Of a stretch of DNA of 64,000 bases, positions 21,870 through 33,860 are shown in pieces; within the stretch, counting starts at the first letter, position 1; each line of letters opens with the position of its first letter. Source of the stretch: Bactericera cockerelli (Eukaryota; Arthropoda; Insecta; Hemiptera; Triozidae); contig JAMCCL010000072.1 in assembly GCA_024516035.1 (NCBI GenBank), positions 1 to 64,000 on the forward strand. The letters run 5' to 3'. The notes beneath the pieces were generated by a model. The model was given only the letters and a program-made list of their open reading frames with translations. It ran no database searches and had not been told where the DNA came from. The position numbers were made by a program, and so were the translations under genes.

Positions 21870-23511
21870 CGCAAATAGTTTTAATAAAAATTTCAAAAAT
21901 CAAATAAAGAAACTTAAACAAGACAACACAGGACCTATGTTCCAGCTCGATATTCTCTCACACACGCCACAAAGAAGCATAACGTCCCTTTTCATTAAAC
22001 CACCCAGTATAAATGAGACATCGAAAATAATCAAGAAATTGAGGACTACCGGACCAGGAATTGATCTAATTTTACCGAAAGATGTAAAAAATAATTCACT
22101 GACTCTAGCACCTATCATTACACATCTGATGAGGAGAATTATTGAAACAGGAAAAATTCCTCAGAGACTCAAAGTATCCTGCATCACGCCCCTGTATAAG
22201 AAAGGAGATGAGAAAGACTTTGGTAACTACCGTCCCGTAGGTTCCCTGTGTTTCTTGGAAAAGATCCTGGAAAAATACTTAGAGTCAAAGATGAAAAAAT
22301 ATTGTACAGAAAACAATATAATTCCAACATTCCAATTTGGATTCCAACCAAAAAAGAGTACGCTGACACTACTTGAAGACTTTTCAGGAATATTGAATAG
22401 CGCTCTCGACCAGAAAAAGTACGTCATAATCCTGTGGCTTGATCTCACGCGCGCTTTCGAAACAATCCCTCACGAGAACCTACTGAAAAAACTCGAAGAC
22501 ATCGGTATGAGTAATTCCTTATTTAAAAACTTCTATGAAGGAAGAAAACAAGTTACGAAAGTAGGGGAAGTAATAAGTGAGGAGCTTTTGATTGAGGACG
22601 GCGTGGTGACCGGTGGCATAACCAGTCCTGGAAAATACAACTGCTACACGCACGACATCAAGTACCTTCCGCTCAAGAGTCATCTACGCCAGTTCGCAGA
22701 TGATTCCTGTATAATCTCAGTGGATGAAAACCTAGAGAAAGCAGTCGAAAACGCACAGCAGGACTTCATATCAATACAAAAGTATTTCTATAATAATGGT
22801 ATTTATATCAATCAGAGTAAGACGGAAGCCATGGCCCTTGGGACATGCACAGGAATTAGGGACATAGCAAACCACCGGATAAAGTGTCACTCACGATCTT
22901 GCCTCTATTTGGAACTCTATACCCTTGATTGTACCTGTGAATACCTAACATATGCCACAGACTGTAGGTACCTCGGAGTTCTTATTGACAACAAATTTAA
23001 GATGAAGTCGCATGTGAACCTCCTGTGTAAAAAGTTAAGAATCATCAATTACCAATTCAGAAAAAGTAACTTGGCTGTCCTGTCACTCAACACGAAAGTA
23101 ATGCTGTACCATGCTCTGGTGGAGTCTATCCTTAGATATGGTGTCACTTTATACTCATACTCCCCACAATATGTCCTGGAACCACTAAACAAGATACAGA
23201 AAAAAATTCTCAAGTACATGTTCAAAGATCACAGCGAGAAATTCCTACAACCCCAGTCTTTAGCCAAGTTCATTAATATAATAAACAATTTTAAAAATCC
23301 AGAATTTAGAAAAATTAAGACCACAGTTTACCCAATTAGAAATAAGGAATTCGTAAGTTCGATTGTACGTACTCAGTACGGAGAAAGGCTATTTAGTCAT
23401 TGTATTCCCAAACTGTTAAACAGATACTGTAGCGACTTTTTATATGAAGAAAATATGTCCCTTGTTAAAGAAAAACTCAAAATAAAATTAATTCAAGAAC
23501 AGAACATATAA
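21870..23511 (+). pseudogene. retrotransposon ORF2, 3' part: reverse transcriptase
   Basis: The frame continues after the MITE (LANSFNKNFKNQIKKLKQDN) for about 547 codons. RT blocks: VSCITPLYKKGDEKDFGNYR, FQFGFQPKKSTL, LDLTRAFETIPHENLL, GVVTGGITSPGKYNCYTHDI, then LRQFADDSCI with the catalytic ADD. Block 4 differs from the GVPQGSVLGPLLF of Jockey/CR1. After the palm comes a cysteine cluster, C-x4-C-x9-C-x-C (22885-22938), then the thumb and a C-terminal region (LRYGVTLYSYSPQYVLEP). Joining the two halves at the TA site shifts the frame by one base, so the copy also has a one-base change near the junction, or the boundary differs from my reading. Confidence 0.8.
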
Positions 23512-23529
23512 ATAGTCTATTTTGTGTTA

Positions 23530-23690
23530 TTACTTTGCTTTGACCATGGTTTCGCCACTGGTCGCTGCTCATATTTGGGCGTGAAAACAATTGCGGTTTG
23601 GAGCTAAAAACTTGAACTCCGCTGGGATTCGAACCCAGATCGCAGACTGTGCGAGCCACAAAGGCTATTGTAAAATAGTAAAAAAAAAAA
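23530..23690 (-). mobile_element. SINE A-related copy with a different tRNA-like head
   Basis: Minus-strand head ttgtggctcgcacagtctgc, B box gggttcgaatcccag, then agcgaccagtggcgaaacca, the tail motif shared with SINE A. It is inserted in the 3' region of the LINE, followed by an A-rich end. Confidence 0.6.
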
Positions 23691-23944
23691 AAAAATAGAA
23701 ATTGAAAATACAAAAAAAAAGCTTCTTTTTATATGAATATAGTTTATTTTATACATACTTTATTTTTATACCTATCCTCATTGCAAATAATAATTTTATT
23801 ATGTCATTTTTAAACTTTAAATCTATGTAAGTAGTAGAAGAGAGCTTACCATCTCAGAAGTTATTTTATTAGCTTAGGTGGTAGTCTAAGTTTAATTTAT
23901 TGTAAAAAATATATGAAAATTATCAATCAATCAATCAATCAATC

Positions 23945-24035
23945 TCTCTCTCTCTATCTCCCTATCTCGATCTCTCTTTTTCCCTATATCGCTCTCTCTT
24001 TATTTCTCTTTCTCTCTCTCTCTCTCTCTCTCCTT
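23945..24035. repeat. CT microsatellite
   Basis: Begins directly at the (atca)n end of the LINE. Confidence 0.8.
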
Positions 24036-24049
24036 TCCATAAACAATAT

Positions 24050-24235
24050 TCTGATGGTGGTGTAATGGGAGGGAGGTGGTGTATTCAACTGATAATGTAA
24101 TGGGAGGGGGGTGCTGTATTCAACTGATGGTGTAATGGGAGGGAGGTGCCGTATTCAACTGATGGTGTAATTGGAAGGAGGTGCCGTATTCAACTAATGG
24201 TGTAATGGGAGGGGAGGTGCTGTATTATGGTAGTT
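24050..24235. repeat. minisatellite, unit about 37 bp, five copies
   Basis: Units read ctgatggtgtaatgggaggg then aggtgccgtattcaa, with small differences (gtgctg/gtgccg, attgg/atggg). Confidence 0.85.
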
Positions 24236-24299
24236 TTTATTATTCTATTGTTGTCTACCTATCCCAGGGGAATTATCAAGAGACAACCCGAACTGTCAA

Positions 24300-24411
24300 A
24301 CTATAAACACGTGGGGAGAGAAAGACAGAGATTGTTTATGTAGGGGAAAGAGAGAGAGAGAGATAAAGAGAGATTGTTTATGTAAGGGAAATAAATCGAG
24401 AGCAAGATAGG

Positions 24412-24444
<33 letters not shown>

Positions 24445-24785
24445 TGGGATATAGAGAAAATGAGTGAGATACAGAAAAAGAATGAGTTTGATAGAGACAG
24501 AGAATGAGTCAGATAGAGAGAGATAATGAGTGAGCTAGAGAGAGAATGAGTGAAAAAAAGACAGAAAATGAGTGAGTGAGAGAGAGAGAGAGAGAATTAG
24601 TGAGAGAAAGAGAGAAAATGAGTCAGATAGAGAGAAAGAATGAGTGAGAGAGTGAGTCAGCTAGAGAGAGAGAGAACTAGTGAGATAGAGAGAGAGAATG
24701 AGTGAATAGAGAGAGAGGAAGAGTGGAATAGATAGAGAGAATGAGTGAGATAGAGAGAGAAAATGAGATAGAGAGAGAGATTATA
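24300..24785. repeat. GA-rich region with a recurring gaatgagtgag phrase
   Basis: (GA)n interrupted many times by aatgagtgag or aatgagtcag, so it is a compound repeat and not a simple dinucleotide. Confidence 0.85.
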
Positions 24786-25059
24786 TCATGTTTATAACTG
24801 ACATGCACGAGTATGTGTGAGACAGATGCCGCATCAGAAACCTCTTCAACTGTGCTTTCTATCTGTATCATACCCACATGATATTTCCCCCCTCGATCTA
24901 ATATCGTACTGATGGCAGCTTTTTTTTCCAGGTACCACCAGTGCATGTCTTCATATTTTATTTACACTATATAAATATAATTACATCAGTATATATATAA
25001 ACAAATAATGGTATATAAACAGAGGTACTAATCAAGGTATAGCCTGGCCTGTGTTCTAT

Positions 25060-25370
25060 CTATGCCTCTCTCTTTCTGCCATTTTCCCTTCCTCTCTCTC
25101 TCTCTCTCTTTTATCCTTGTTCTCTCTCATTTTCTCTTGATATATATCTCTCTCTCTCTCTCTCTCTCATTTTCTCTAACTCTCTCATTTTCTCTTCGTC
25201 TTTCTCTCTGTTGCTCTCTCTCTCCCTCCCCCTATCTCTCTTTCTCTCACTCTCTCTCTCTCTTTTTCTCTAACTCTCTCATTTTCTCTTCCTCCTTCTC
25301 TCTATTGCTCTCTCTCTCTCTCCCTTCCCCTATCTCTCTTTCTCTCTTTTCTATCACCTTATCTTTTAAC
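25060..25370. repeat. CT-rich region with an internal direct repeat
   Basis: A block of about 105 bp (ctaactctctcattttctct ... ctatctctctttctctc) occurs twice, near 25178-25245 and 25270-25345. Confidence 0.8.
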
Positions 25371-25664
25371 TCTCCTCACAATCCATCAGATAAAAAAAAT
25401 AATCCAGTCATTTTCAGTCCTGTAACTCTTCCGCTATAGCAAGCTGAAAGCTTTACAGATGATCCTCTTGTATTCGAAAGCTCTGGAAGAGATCCAAATC
25501 TATGTTCGAGTTGAAAAGAGCTCCTGGCGAAATTGGAATGGGGAAGGAGAGAAAAGAATATAAGGGACAGAAGAGAACTAAATAAAAAGGTTGAAAAATA
25601 TAGTGGTGTAACAGCTCACAGCACACGACTTTTCTTATCACTCGAAAAAAAAACAAATTCCTCC

Positions 25665-25905
25665 ACTGGTGACTCAACGGTTATAGTTAACAAAAAATGA
25701 ATATCAATTTCGTAATCAGCGCCTCAAAATCTTTGGATTTGACAAAATTGGTCCGGACGGTTCAAGTAACTACTCATTTTTCCTCAAGTGGACCCCGAAC
25801 ATCCAAGTAAAGAGCAGAAAAATTCCTGCCCAGCTGGGGATCGAACCCAGGTCACCATCCGTGCAATGCCTAGCGCGCTAACTCACTCTGCCATAGTGAC
25901 TACCA
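25665..25905 (-). mobile_element. SINE A copy
   Basis: Minus-strand head gtagtcactatggcagagtg, B box gggttcgatcccc, body gggtccacttgaggaaaaat and the shared accagtgg end. Confidence 0.85.
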
Positions 25906-25984
25906 AAGAATTGAAAAAAAGTGAGGAAAAAGAGAAGAAGCAGATAAAAAAGATAGATAAAGAGAATAGATTAAGAGAATAAAG

Positions 25985-26240
25985 ACAGTGGGGAGAGAGA
26001 AAAGACGGAGGCAGAAAGAGAGAGAGAGATAATATCATTACCTATCTAAAACATGAAAATGTAATTTTGTAATTTGAAATGGTTGAATTGTTACTCGTAG
26101 ATTTCGCAAGATTTTCAGCTGTCTGGAAAAGACTTCGATTCTTGTCAGATGAGATGGAAAGAGAGAAAGAGACATGGATTGAAAGAGGAACAGAGAGAGA
26201 GAGAGCGAGAGAGGGAGAGAGAAAATGAAAGAAACAGATA
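25985..26240. repeat. GA-rich blocks
   Basis: Two GA-rich blocks around unique sequence; no gene. Confidence 0.6.
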
Positions 26241-26339
26241 GTAGGATTGAGTGAATGAGAGGGATAAAAATTTTTATGAGACATTCAAAGGAAGGGAATA
26301 AAGTAGAATAGAATAGAAAAGAATAATCGAAAGGAAATA

Positions 26340-26420
26340 GAAAAATAACATATGTAAACATAATTACGTCCTAACTAAAGGGCGGAGTTATTGCCTATGG
26401 CAACTCTTCTTTACCATAAT
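26340..26420 (-). mobile_element. LINE 3'-end relic
   Basis: The phrase gtcctaactaaagggcggag, then ttattgcctatggcaa matches 59385-59425 and the 8.6-kb relic. Confidence 0.45.
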
Positions 26421-26837
26421 AGAGATAACTATTATGGTAAAATCAAAACGCTAATGATAAATAAAGTTAAGGGAATGTTGAAAAAAAAAAATGTTGCAGC
26501 TCAATTTACGTTTACTGCAAAAACCTTTTTTTAACAACGTTTGTACAGATTTACTGTTTTATCTCAATTGCCAATTTCTTCAGGGCTTTTGAATGCAAAT
26601 TGTTCGAATCAAATGTAGGCTGTTGCAATTTAAAGTTTCACTGTAAAGTAGATAACATTATCTGCTTCCAAGTAGGTAGGTAGAAATGCTACACTTATAC
26701 CTATGTCGGAAATATTGTGTTTGGTTTATGTCAGGAAAAAAATTCAAATCGGAGAAAAGAAATATTTTTATTTTAAAAAAACGAACAGAATACCTACCTG
26801 CTATATTTAATGTTAGAAATCCATCGGAATTAATAAT
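26421..26837. other. AT-rich spacer with a family I-like end
   Basis: Bases 26696-26825 (cggaaatattgtgtttg, then tcaaatcggagaaaag, aaaacgaacagaatac, atgttagaaatccatcggaa) resemble scrambled ends of family I. No gene. Confidence 0.35.
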
Positions 26838-27034
26838 AATAATATCGCCTTATTTATACTGCCCGATTGAGACTACTAAAGTCCCATTATTTCAGCAGTA
26901 AGACGTTTTATTAGGTGGTAAAAATCCCAAATGGAAGTATAACTTGTCATGTCCCGGCTGGTTTTCGAAGCCACGACAACTGGAATCTCTGGGTTCACAG
27001 AGTGCCTTTTTTACCATAGAGCTACCAAGACAGT
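26838..27034 (-). mobile_element. SINE B copy
   Basis: Minus-strand head gtcttggtagctctatggta, degenerate B box, then the ttactgctgaaataatggga body. It abuts the 3' end of the RTE-type LINE. Confidence 0.8.
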
Positions 27035-27039
27035 CAGTA

Positions 27040-30000
27040 ATAATAAATGTAATATTGTTTTTGGTTGTTATTGTAATCAACTTGGCTATAGCTGGAGGGG
27101 GGAATGATGGTCTCCATCATCAGTGTCTAAAGGCTAAGCCTTGTCTGTGTAGCCACTGTTTTCTATCCATTGCCAAATGTCTCATCTCACCATACGATCT
27201 ACAGTTCATTCATGTACTTATATCTTTGAAATAGCACGTTCTTGGTCGTCCTCTAGATCTCTTTCCTTCAATTCTTCCTTCAAATATGTTCCTAATAAAT
27301 TCATTATGTCGGATGATGTGACCAATTAGTTTTACTTTTCTTATTCCTATTGAATTCATTAATTGTTTCTTTTCATTTATATCTCTCAAAACTCTCTCAT
27401 TACTTTTTTTCTCTGTCCAACTTGTTTTGGTCATTTTACGCCAAATCCACATTTCAGTTGCTTCTAATTTCTTTCTATCTTTTTGATCTAAGGTCCACGT
27501 TTCGCTTCCATATGTCAGTATGCTCCAAACAAATGTCTTTGTGAATTTCTTCCTAGTTTCAATGCTAATATGTGTATTGGTCAAAAGTTTGTACTTGTTT
27601 AGGAAAGCTTGTTTTGCAAGGATGACTCTTCTATTAATATCTACTGTTGATTTGTTATAAATGTTAGTCATGCTTCCAAGGTATGAGAATTGGTTTACTT
27701 GTTGTAAGGTCGTATTGTTTAGTTTTATATTTATTTGCACTTGATTATTTGATATTAGCATTGTTTTTGTTTTGTTGGCATTTATTTTCAGCTTGTATTC
27801 TTTAAGTGCTTCATCTAGTTTATTAAGCATGGTATTCATATCTTCTTCTGACTCGGCTAAAATGACAATATCATCAGCGAAACGGATACAATGTATTTTT
27901 TCTCCGTTGATCTTAATTCCATCTGTTTCATCTTTCATTTGGTTTATAGCGGATTCAATGAACAGGTTGAAAAGATATGGTGAAAGTGGACAACCCTGCC
28001 TTACTCCTTGTCTAATTCTAGCTTCTTTTATTGTTCCATTGATGTTAATCTGAGTGGCTTGTTTTTTGTACAGTTGTAGTATAAATCTTCTGTCTTTCCA
28101 ATCAATATTCTTTTCTTTTAGTGTTTTAAATAATAATTTCCAATTCACTTTATCAAAAGCCTTCTCTAAATCTATGAACGTGGCAAAGGTTGGTTTCTTC
28201 ACGTCTAGTCTTCTTTCTAATATTTACCTTAAAGCTAGAATTGCTTCCCTGGTTCCTATACCCCTCCTAAACCCAAACTGGTCGTCTGAAAGATGTTGTT
28301 CAATCTTATTCTTCAATCTATTCTTCACTATATTTAAAAGTATTTTTGAGGTATGAGATAGTAAAGCTATTGTTCTATAGTTTCCGCATTCATTTGCGTT
28401 TCCTTTCTTTGGTAATGTTATGGTCTTACTTATTACAAAATCTTCTGGTATTATTCCTTTCTCATAGCTGTTTTTTATAATATTGAATACATGGTTATTT
28501 GTTTTGCTTCCAAGATGTTTTAGAATTTCTGCTGGGATACCATCATTCCCAGTTGCTTTCTTATCATTTAAGGATATTAAAGCTTGGTAGTATTCATCTT
28601 TGGTTATTTCAGGACCTTTGTTGTCAATTTCTACATCATTCTCGTTTTCTATATACTCTTCGTCATTATGAATTTCATTACCCTCATATAGTGTCTCAAT
28701 ATATTCTTTCCAACGTTCAGCAACTTTTTCATTATCAAACAATATTCTTCCATTACTATCTTTTACTATGTGACTTTTGGTTGTAGGTTTGTATTGCATT
28801 TTCTTTATATTTGAGTATGCTTTGTCTATTCTATTGGTTCTTAAATCTACTTCTATCTCTTCACAACTCTTTTTAAGCCATTCTTCTTTGGCTGCTCTAC
28901 ATTTGGATGTTATCTGGTTCTTCAATAGTTTATACTTCGTATTATCTTTGGATCGGTATTTATTCCTTTCTACTATAAGTTCTAAGATTTCAGGCAACAT
29001 CCATGGCTTTCTCGGTTGTAACTTGGTCTTTCCCATAATCTTATCGGCAGCATTTGTAATGTTTTGTTTTACCGTTTCCCATGATTGAATATCATCAGTT
29101 TCGCACAGTTTTTCTAACATTTCTTTAAATTCGAGTTCTGTATTTGTATCTTTTAGTTTATCAAGGCACCATTTCTTTTGTTTCTGGATGTTAAATCTTT
29201 TCTTATATTTAAGAGTGCATTTTGCCATTACTAAATTATGATCGCTATCAATATCATAACCTGGGTGAGCATGACTAGATTTTATCTGATGTTTATATTC
29301 TTTTTTTACAAGTATGTAGTCAATTTGATGTCTACTGATGTCGCCAGGAGCCTTCCAGGTGTAGCGTCTTCTCAATGGAACTTCAAAGTAGGTGTTTATA
29401 ACTATTAGGTTGTATTGTTCACAAAAGTCAACAAGTCTGCTTCCTCTAGTATTCCTGGTTCCCAAACCAAATTTTCCAGTATGTTCTCCTTCTTGGCATC
29501 CCACTATAGCATTAAAATCTCCGGTTATCATTAGATTTGCTTCGTTTTCTACCAGCAGTAACAATTCTTCTATTTGTTCATACATTGTTTCAATATCATC
29601 ATCGGTACTTCTAGATGTTGGGAAGTATACTTGGATGATGTATAGATTCACAGGTTTAGCTTCTATCTTGATCATTAGGATTCGGTCAGACACATGGTAG
29701 GTATTTAACACATTATCTCTCCATTTCCCTCTCAGTATTAGCGCTACTCCACTCATCCCACGCTTTTCTCTACCACTGTGTATAACTCGAAACTCATCTG
29801 TTTTGTAATCTCCATTACCAGCCCATCTTGTTTCGCACAATCCAAGTATATCGAGTTTTGCCAGTTTCATTTGTTCTTTTACTTCGTCTATCTTTCCAGC
29901 TTTTAACATTGTTTTGGCATTCCATGTTTCTATTTTGAATTCTTGATTACTTTGTTTCTTCGTGTTATTATTTATACAAGGATTTCGCAGGCTGACGACC

Positions 30001-30600
30001 TGAGAAGCCTTGTTTCTTCTCCTGCCGGATCTTGGTTTCCTAATCCCATGATCAGTAAGGTTTGAATCATCTTGGCAACTTATCATCATATGGCTACTAG
30101 TTCCGGGATATCCGAAGATCTTTAATACAGTGGGTTCCCATTGCCTTCTGATCCCCATGCCGTTGACCAATGTTCTGGTTCATCCGCCTTTGGAGTCGAT
30201 TTCTCAGCTCCAGGGCAAGAGATTGCCCTCCTCTACGTGCTCCTCCGCCCGAAACCGTTGACACTTTGTAGAGGTTGCTCCTTTAACCGGGAGTGGGTCG
30301 GTTGTAGCCGCTCCTCTGGAGTACAGACGCTACAGGTAGGTGGGTAGAGTGAAATAATTAGAGAAGAGATAGAGGAGTAGTACTAAAGAAAGGAACAATA
30401 CTACTCATAGGAAAGCTCCAGAGCAAAATGAGGGGTAGGGCTCTGGGTAGGCTGTTTGCAACAGTACACTGTTGGGCGATGATGGTCTCCAGCCAACTTT
30501 ATTTCAATGTTGGCTTGTCCTGAACCACATGCTTCTATGTGCGATCAACCATCGCCCATTGCGGCATTGCATCGTGAGGAATTGAACTCTTTTATAAGCC
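27040..30600 (-). mobile_element. RTE-type non-LTR retrotransposon, nearly full length
   Basis: A single long frame (EN then RT, no ORF1) on the minus strand runs from 30170 to 27120 with two nonsense codons. About 180-430 bp of GC-richer sequence upstream (30170-30600) is probably its 5' UTR. Features match RTE-type EN-RT elements common in arthropods. The 3' end lies just after the frame, near 27040-27060. Confidence 0.75.
27120..30170 (-). pseudogene. RTE-type endonuclease-reverse transcriptase with two in-frame stops
   Basis: From the Met at 30170 a leader of about 78 residues precedes the AP-type endonuclease: FKIETWNAKTML, LGLCETRWAGNG, GVALILRGKW, LMITGDFNAIVG, RHQIDYILV, YDIDSDHNLV. 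The RT follows: LPKKGNANECGNYRTIALL, DQFGFRRGIGTREAIL, then ATFIDLEKAFDKVNW, GVRQGCPLSPYLFNLF and the catalytic IRFADDIVIL. The C-terminal RTE-like block is WIWRKMTKTSWTEKK ... GHIIRHN ... KRSRGRPRTCYF. A TAA at 28224-28226 splits the RT, and the same frame resumes at once. A TGA at 27210-27212 cuts the last 29 codons, which end at 27120. There are no frameshifts, so decay is recent. One of these stops could be an assembly error. Confidence 0.8.
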
Positions 30601-30692
30601 TCAGGAAACTAGATTCCTCTTTGAAGTATAGTCTCTAAATATTGAGCGACACTAGATTTCACTTTGAAGTATAGTCTCTAAATATTGAGCGA
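30601..30692. repeat. short tandem duplication, about 46 bp twice
   Basis: actagattcctctttgaagt ... ctctaaatattgagcgac is repeated immediately as actagatttcactttgaagt ... ctctaaatattgagcgac. Confidence 0.85.
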
Positions 30693-31031
30693 CGATACGT
30701 GTACATACAATGCATTTTATTATGGAGAGTTAGAAGGGTGAGGACCAGGAATGCTTAATTGAGGATAGCCCAGAAATGCTTGATTTTCATCTATCTCTAT
30801 TATATGTATAACTCAAATAATTATGTGCGTGACTGACTGTGTCCTTTTATAGGGGGAGTCTGTTTATTGTGTATGAGTGAGAATGCTTTGTACTGTGGAC
30901 TCTGGAGATAAACAACATTTTTGAGATAGGGACACAATGTGATAAGAAGCTGATAATAAGAAGAGAAAGAAGGGGAAAAAAAGAGGAAGAAGAATGAGAT
31001 GATGACAATTTTGTAGATAATAATAATGATA

Positions 31032-31075
<44 letters not shown>

Positions 31076-31748
31076 AAAAAACGACAATAACATTATGGAA
31101 GCATAAGAAGGGATTTACATAATAAGCGACATTTTCTATAGAGGGAGGAAAAGGGGAGGAGGGGATTTTTCGCGAGAAGTAAGAGGGAGTTTTTGCGATA
31201 AAAAAGGGATTTTTTTCCAATATTATGCCTAACAATCAGTACAAGTTGTTACATGCAGAGCAGTTTATCATGAGAGCAATAACAGATGGCCCTGACTTTT
31301 TTCCCTTATCTTTCCCACCCTTAGGGCTCTTTGTCTCTCCTTCTTTCTCTATATCCCTCTCTCTTTCTATCTCTCCTCTCTCTCTCTCTCTTTTCTCTCC
31401 CTATTTACAGCCATTTTCTCCCTCTATGATTGTCGTTAATTTCCGTTACGACTTTTCATCTCACTTTTTTCTATCTCCCTCTCACACTTTACATAATTAT
31501 GTGTCTTTTTCCGTACCTACTCATGTAGAATCTTTCTCTCTATCTCTTTCTTCTTCTTTCTCTGCTATCTTTTTCTTGTTCTCTCTCTCCCCTTCTCTCG
31601 CGCTATTTCTAACCCGTACTCTTTATAATTTTATGTCTCACTCTTTTTTTTTCTCAGTCTCTCACCCTCTATCCTCTCTTTTTTTTCTCTCTCACTTTAC
31701 TCTTACTATCTATCTCTTTCTCTCTCCCTCTCTCTATCTCTTCCTCTA

Positions 31749-31802
<54 letters not shown>

Positions 31803-31896
31803 CCTCTATCTCATGCATCTTACCTTCTCCTTCCCCCCCATTTGTCTTCCCCAGGCTATTTCCAGAGTACACCTCAAAAGACCTTTCTCCTGATTT
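30693..31896. repeat. 1.2-kb tandem duplication, unit 1
   Basis: Begins tacgtgtacatacaatgcat and ends with cacctcaaaagacctttctc. Contains a gat/atg trinucleotide run (31030-31072) and a CT-rich block (31330-31810). No gene is seen; long Ser/Leu and poly-Ile frames come from the repeats. Confidence 0.9.
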
Positions 31897-32236
31897 ATGA
31901 TACGTGTACATACAATACATTTTATTATGGAGAGTTAGAAGGGTGAGGACCAGGAATGCTTAATTGAGGATAGCCCAGAAATGCTTGATTTTCATCTATC
32001 TCTATTATATGTATAACTCAAATAATTATGTGCGTGACTGACTGTGTCCTTTTATAGGGGGAGTCTGTTTATTGTGTATGAGTGAGAATGCTTTGTACTG
32101 TGGACTCTGGAGATAAACAACATTTTTGAGATAGGGACACAATGTGATAAGAAGCTGATAATAAGAAGAGAAAGAAGGGGAAAAAAAGAGGAAGAAGAAT
32201 GAGATGATGACAATTTTGTAGATAATAATAATGATA

Positions 32237-32283
<47 letters not shown>

Positions 32284-33545
32284 AAAAAACGACAATAACA
32301 TTATGGAAGCATAAGAAGGGATTTACATAATAAGCGACATTTTCTATAGAGGGAGGAAAAGGGGAGGAGGGGATTTTTCGCGAGAAGTAAGAGGGAGTTT
32401 TTGCGATAAAAAAGGGATTTTTTTTCCAATATTATGCCTAACAATCAGTACAAGTTGTTACATGCAGAGCAGTTTATCATGAGAGCAATAACAGATGGCC
32501 CTGACTTTTTTCCCTTATCTTTCCCACCCTTAGGGCTCTTTGTCTCTCCTTCTTTCTCTATATCCCTCTCTCTTTCTATCTCTCCTCTCTCTCCTCTTTC
32601 TATCTCTTTTCTCTCCCTATTTACAGCCATTTTCTCCCTCTATGATTGTCGTTAATTTCCGTTACGACTTTTCATCTCACTTTTTTCTATCTCCCTCTCA
32701 CACTTTACATAATTATGTGTCTTTTTCCGTACCTACTCATGAAGAATCTTTCTCTCTATCTCTTTCTTCTCTCTCTCCGCTATCTTTTTCTTGTTCTCTC
32801 TCTCTCTCCTTCTCTCCCGCTATTTCTAACCCTCACTCTAAATAATTTTATCTTTTTTTATTTCCTTATCCTATAATAAGGAAAATAATGGAATCACCCA
32901 AAATTTTAGATAGTCAGTTTTCAGTGCCAAAACATGTCTTAGGGTCCCCAGACCCTAAATCCAAAGTTTCAGCCATTGGTGCGTGCGTCTGTGTGTCTGT
33001 CTGTAAACAAAATATCTCAAGAACGGCATTAGGAAGATACTTGAAATTCGGTAAAGAGGTCATAAACATGGTTTTCTAGTTATGAAAAAATAATAGAGGT
33101 CTAATCTGATCATTTTTTGGTATCTTGAACTTTTTGGAACCCGGCCACATTGTGTTATTGTGGAAGGGTCCCCTAGGACTAACTTTTTTACTATTCATAC
33201 TAGATGGGAGTTGTGATATATCAAATCCAATGATTTTGAGGTGCTGATTATGATTTGACATTGATTTTTAGCTAACTGTTACCGTTGAGTCACCAGTGGT
33301 GGATTTTGTCGTAATATCGGGTGATAAGGAAAATCGTGTGGTGTCACATCAGATTTTTTTACTATCTCTTTACTCATTCTCTCTTTTCTCTCACTCTCTT
33401 TCTAACTTTCACTCGTTACCTCTATCTCTCTCACTCCTCGCTTTTCTCTCTCTCTCTTCTCTCTCTCATGCATCTTACCTCCTCCTCCCCACATTTGTCT
33501 TTCCCCAGGCTATTTCTAGTACACCTCAAAAGACCTTTCTCCTGA
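31897..33545. repeat. 1.2-kb tandem duplication, unit 2, with a later insertion
   Basis: Starts tacgtgtacatacaatacat, nearly identical to unit 1 until about 32860 (offset about 1207 bp). It is interrupted at about 32860-33355, then resumes with a CT block and the unit-1 end phrase (cacctcaaaagacctttctc near 33525). Confidence 0.85.
32860..33360. mobile_element. insertion in duplication unit 2, including dispersed repeat H copy 2
   Basis: The left part (ttatcctataataaggaaaa, then gccattggtgcgtgcgtctg and aatatctcaagaacggcatt) looks like a non-autonomous transposon end. The right part (33150-33360) matches repeat H at 7.5 kb. It is absent from unit 1, so it postdates the duplication. Class unknown. 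Confidence 0.6.
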
Positions 33546-33860
33546 TTTCCCCCCAGTCTTCTTCCTGTCACTTCTACGCAGAATTCTTCCTCTATCTCTT
33601 TCCTGATTTTCTGCTTCAATCTCCTTGCTTCTCATTTCCTTTTTTTTGAAATTGGCTCAATAATAAAAAGTTCTATCCCTATACGATTCCCTAGCCCATT
33701 CCGCTACAGTAGAATCTCACTTTTTACTTTCTAGTACATCTGACATGTATTTATATAGAAAGTAGGTATTGCTATCTAAAAATTAAAAAAATAAAATATT
33801 GACCATATTTTTTTTGGAAAAGGTGCATTTATGGACAACACACGCCCCAGTGTATATATA

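Larger units (their letters stand above)
18236..23944 (+). mobile_element. two-ORF non-LTR retrotransposon, nearly complete, interrupted by a MITE and a SINE
   Basis: A long 5' leader (the start near the gccatcttgctagcgaaaag phrase is a guess) precedes ORF1 (19145-20116) and ORF2 (20179 onward). The 3' region ends in a short run of atca units at about 23925-23944, a 3' end typical of CR1/L2/RTE-like elements. Two later insertions are nested in it: a 386-bp MITE inside ORF2 and a SINE at 23.5-23.7 kb. The clade is not resolved; the RT is related to the fragment at 45.0-46.1 kb. Confidence 0.8.

Noticed and set aside
30821..31093. Poly-Ile/poly-His frames
   Set aside because: Readings of a (gat)n run, repeated in the second duplication unit.
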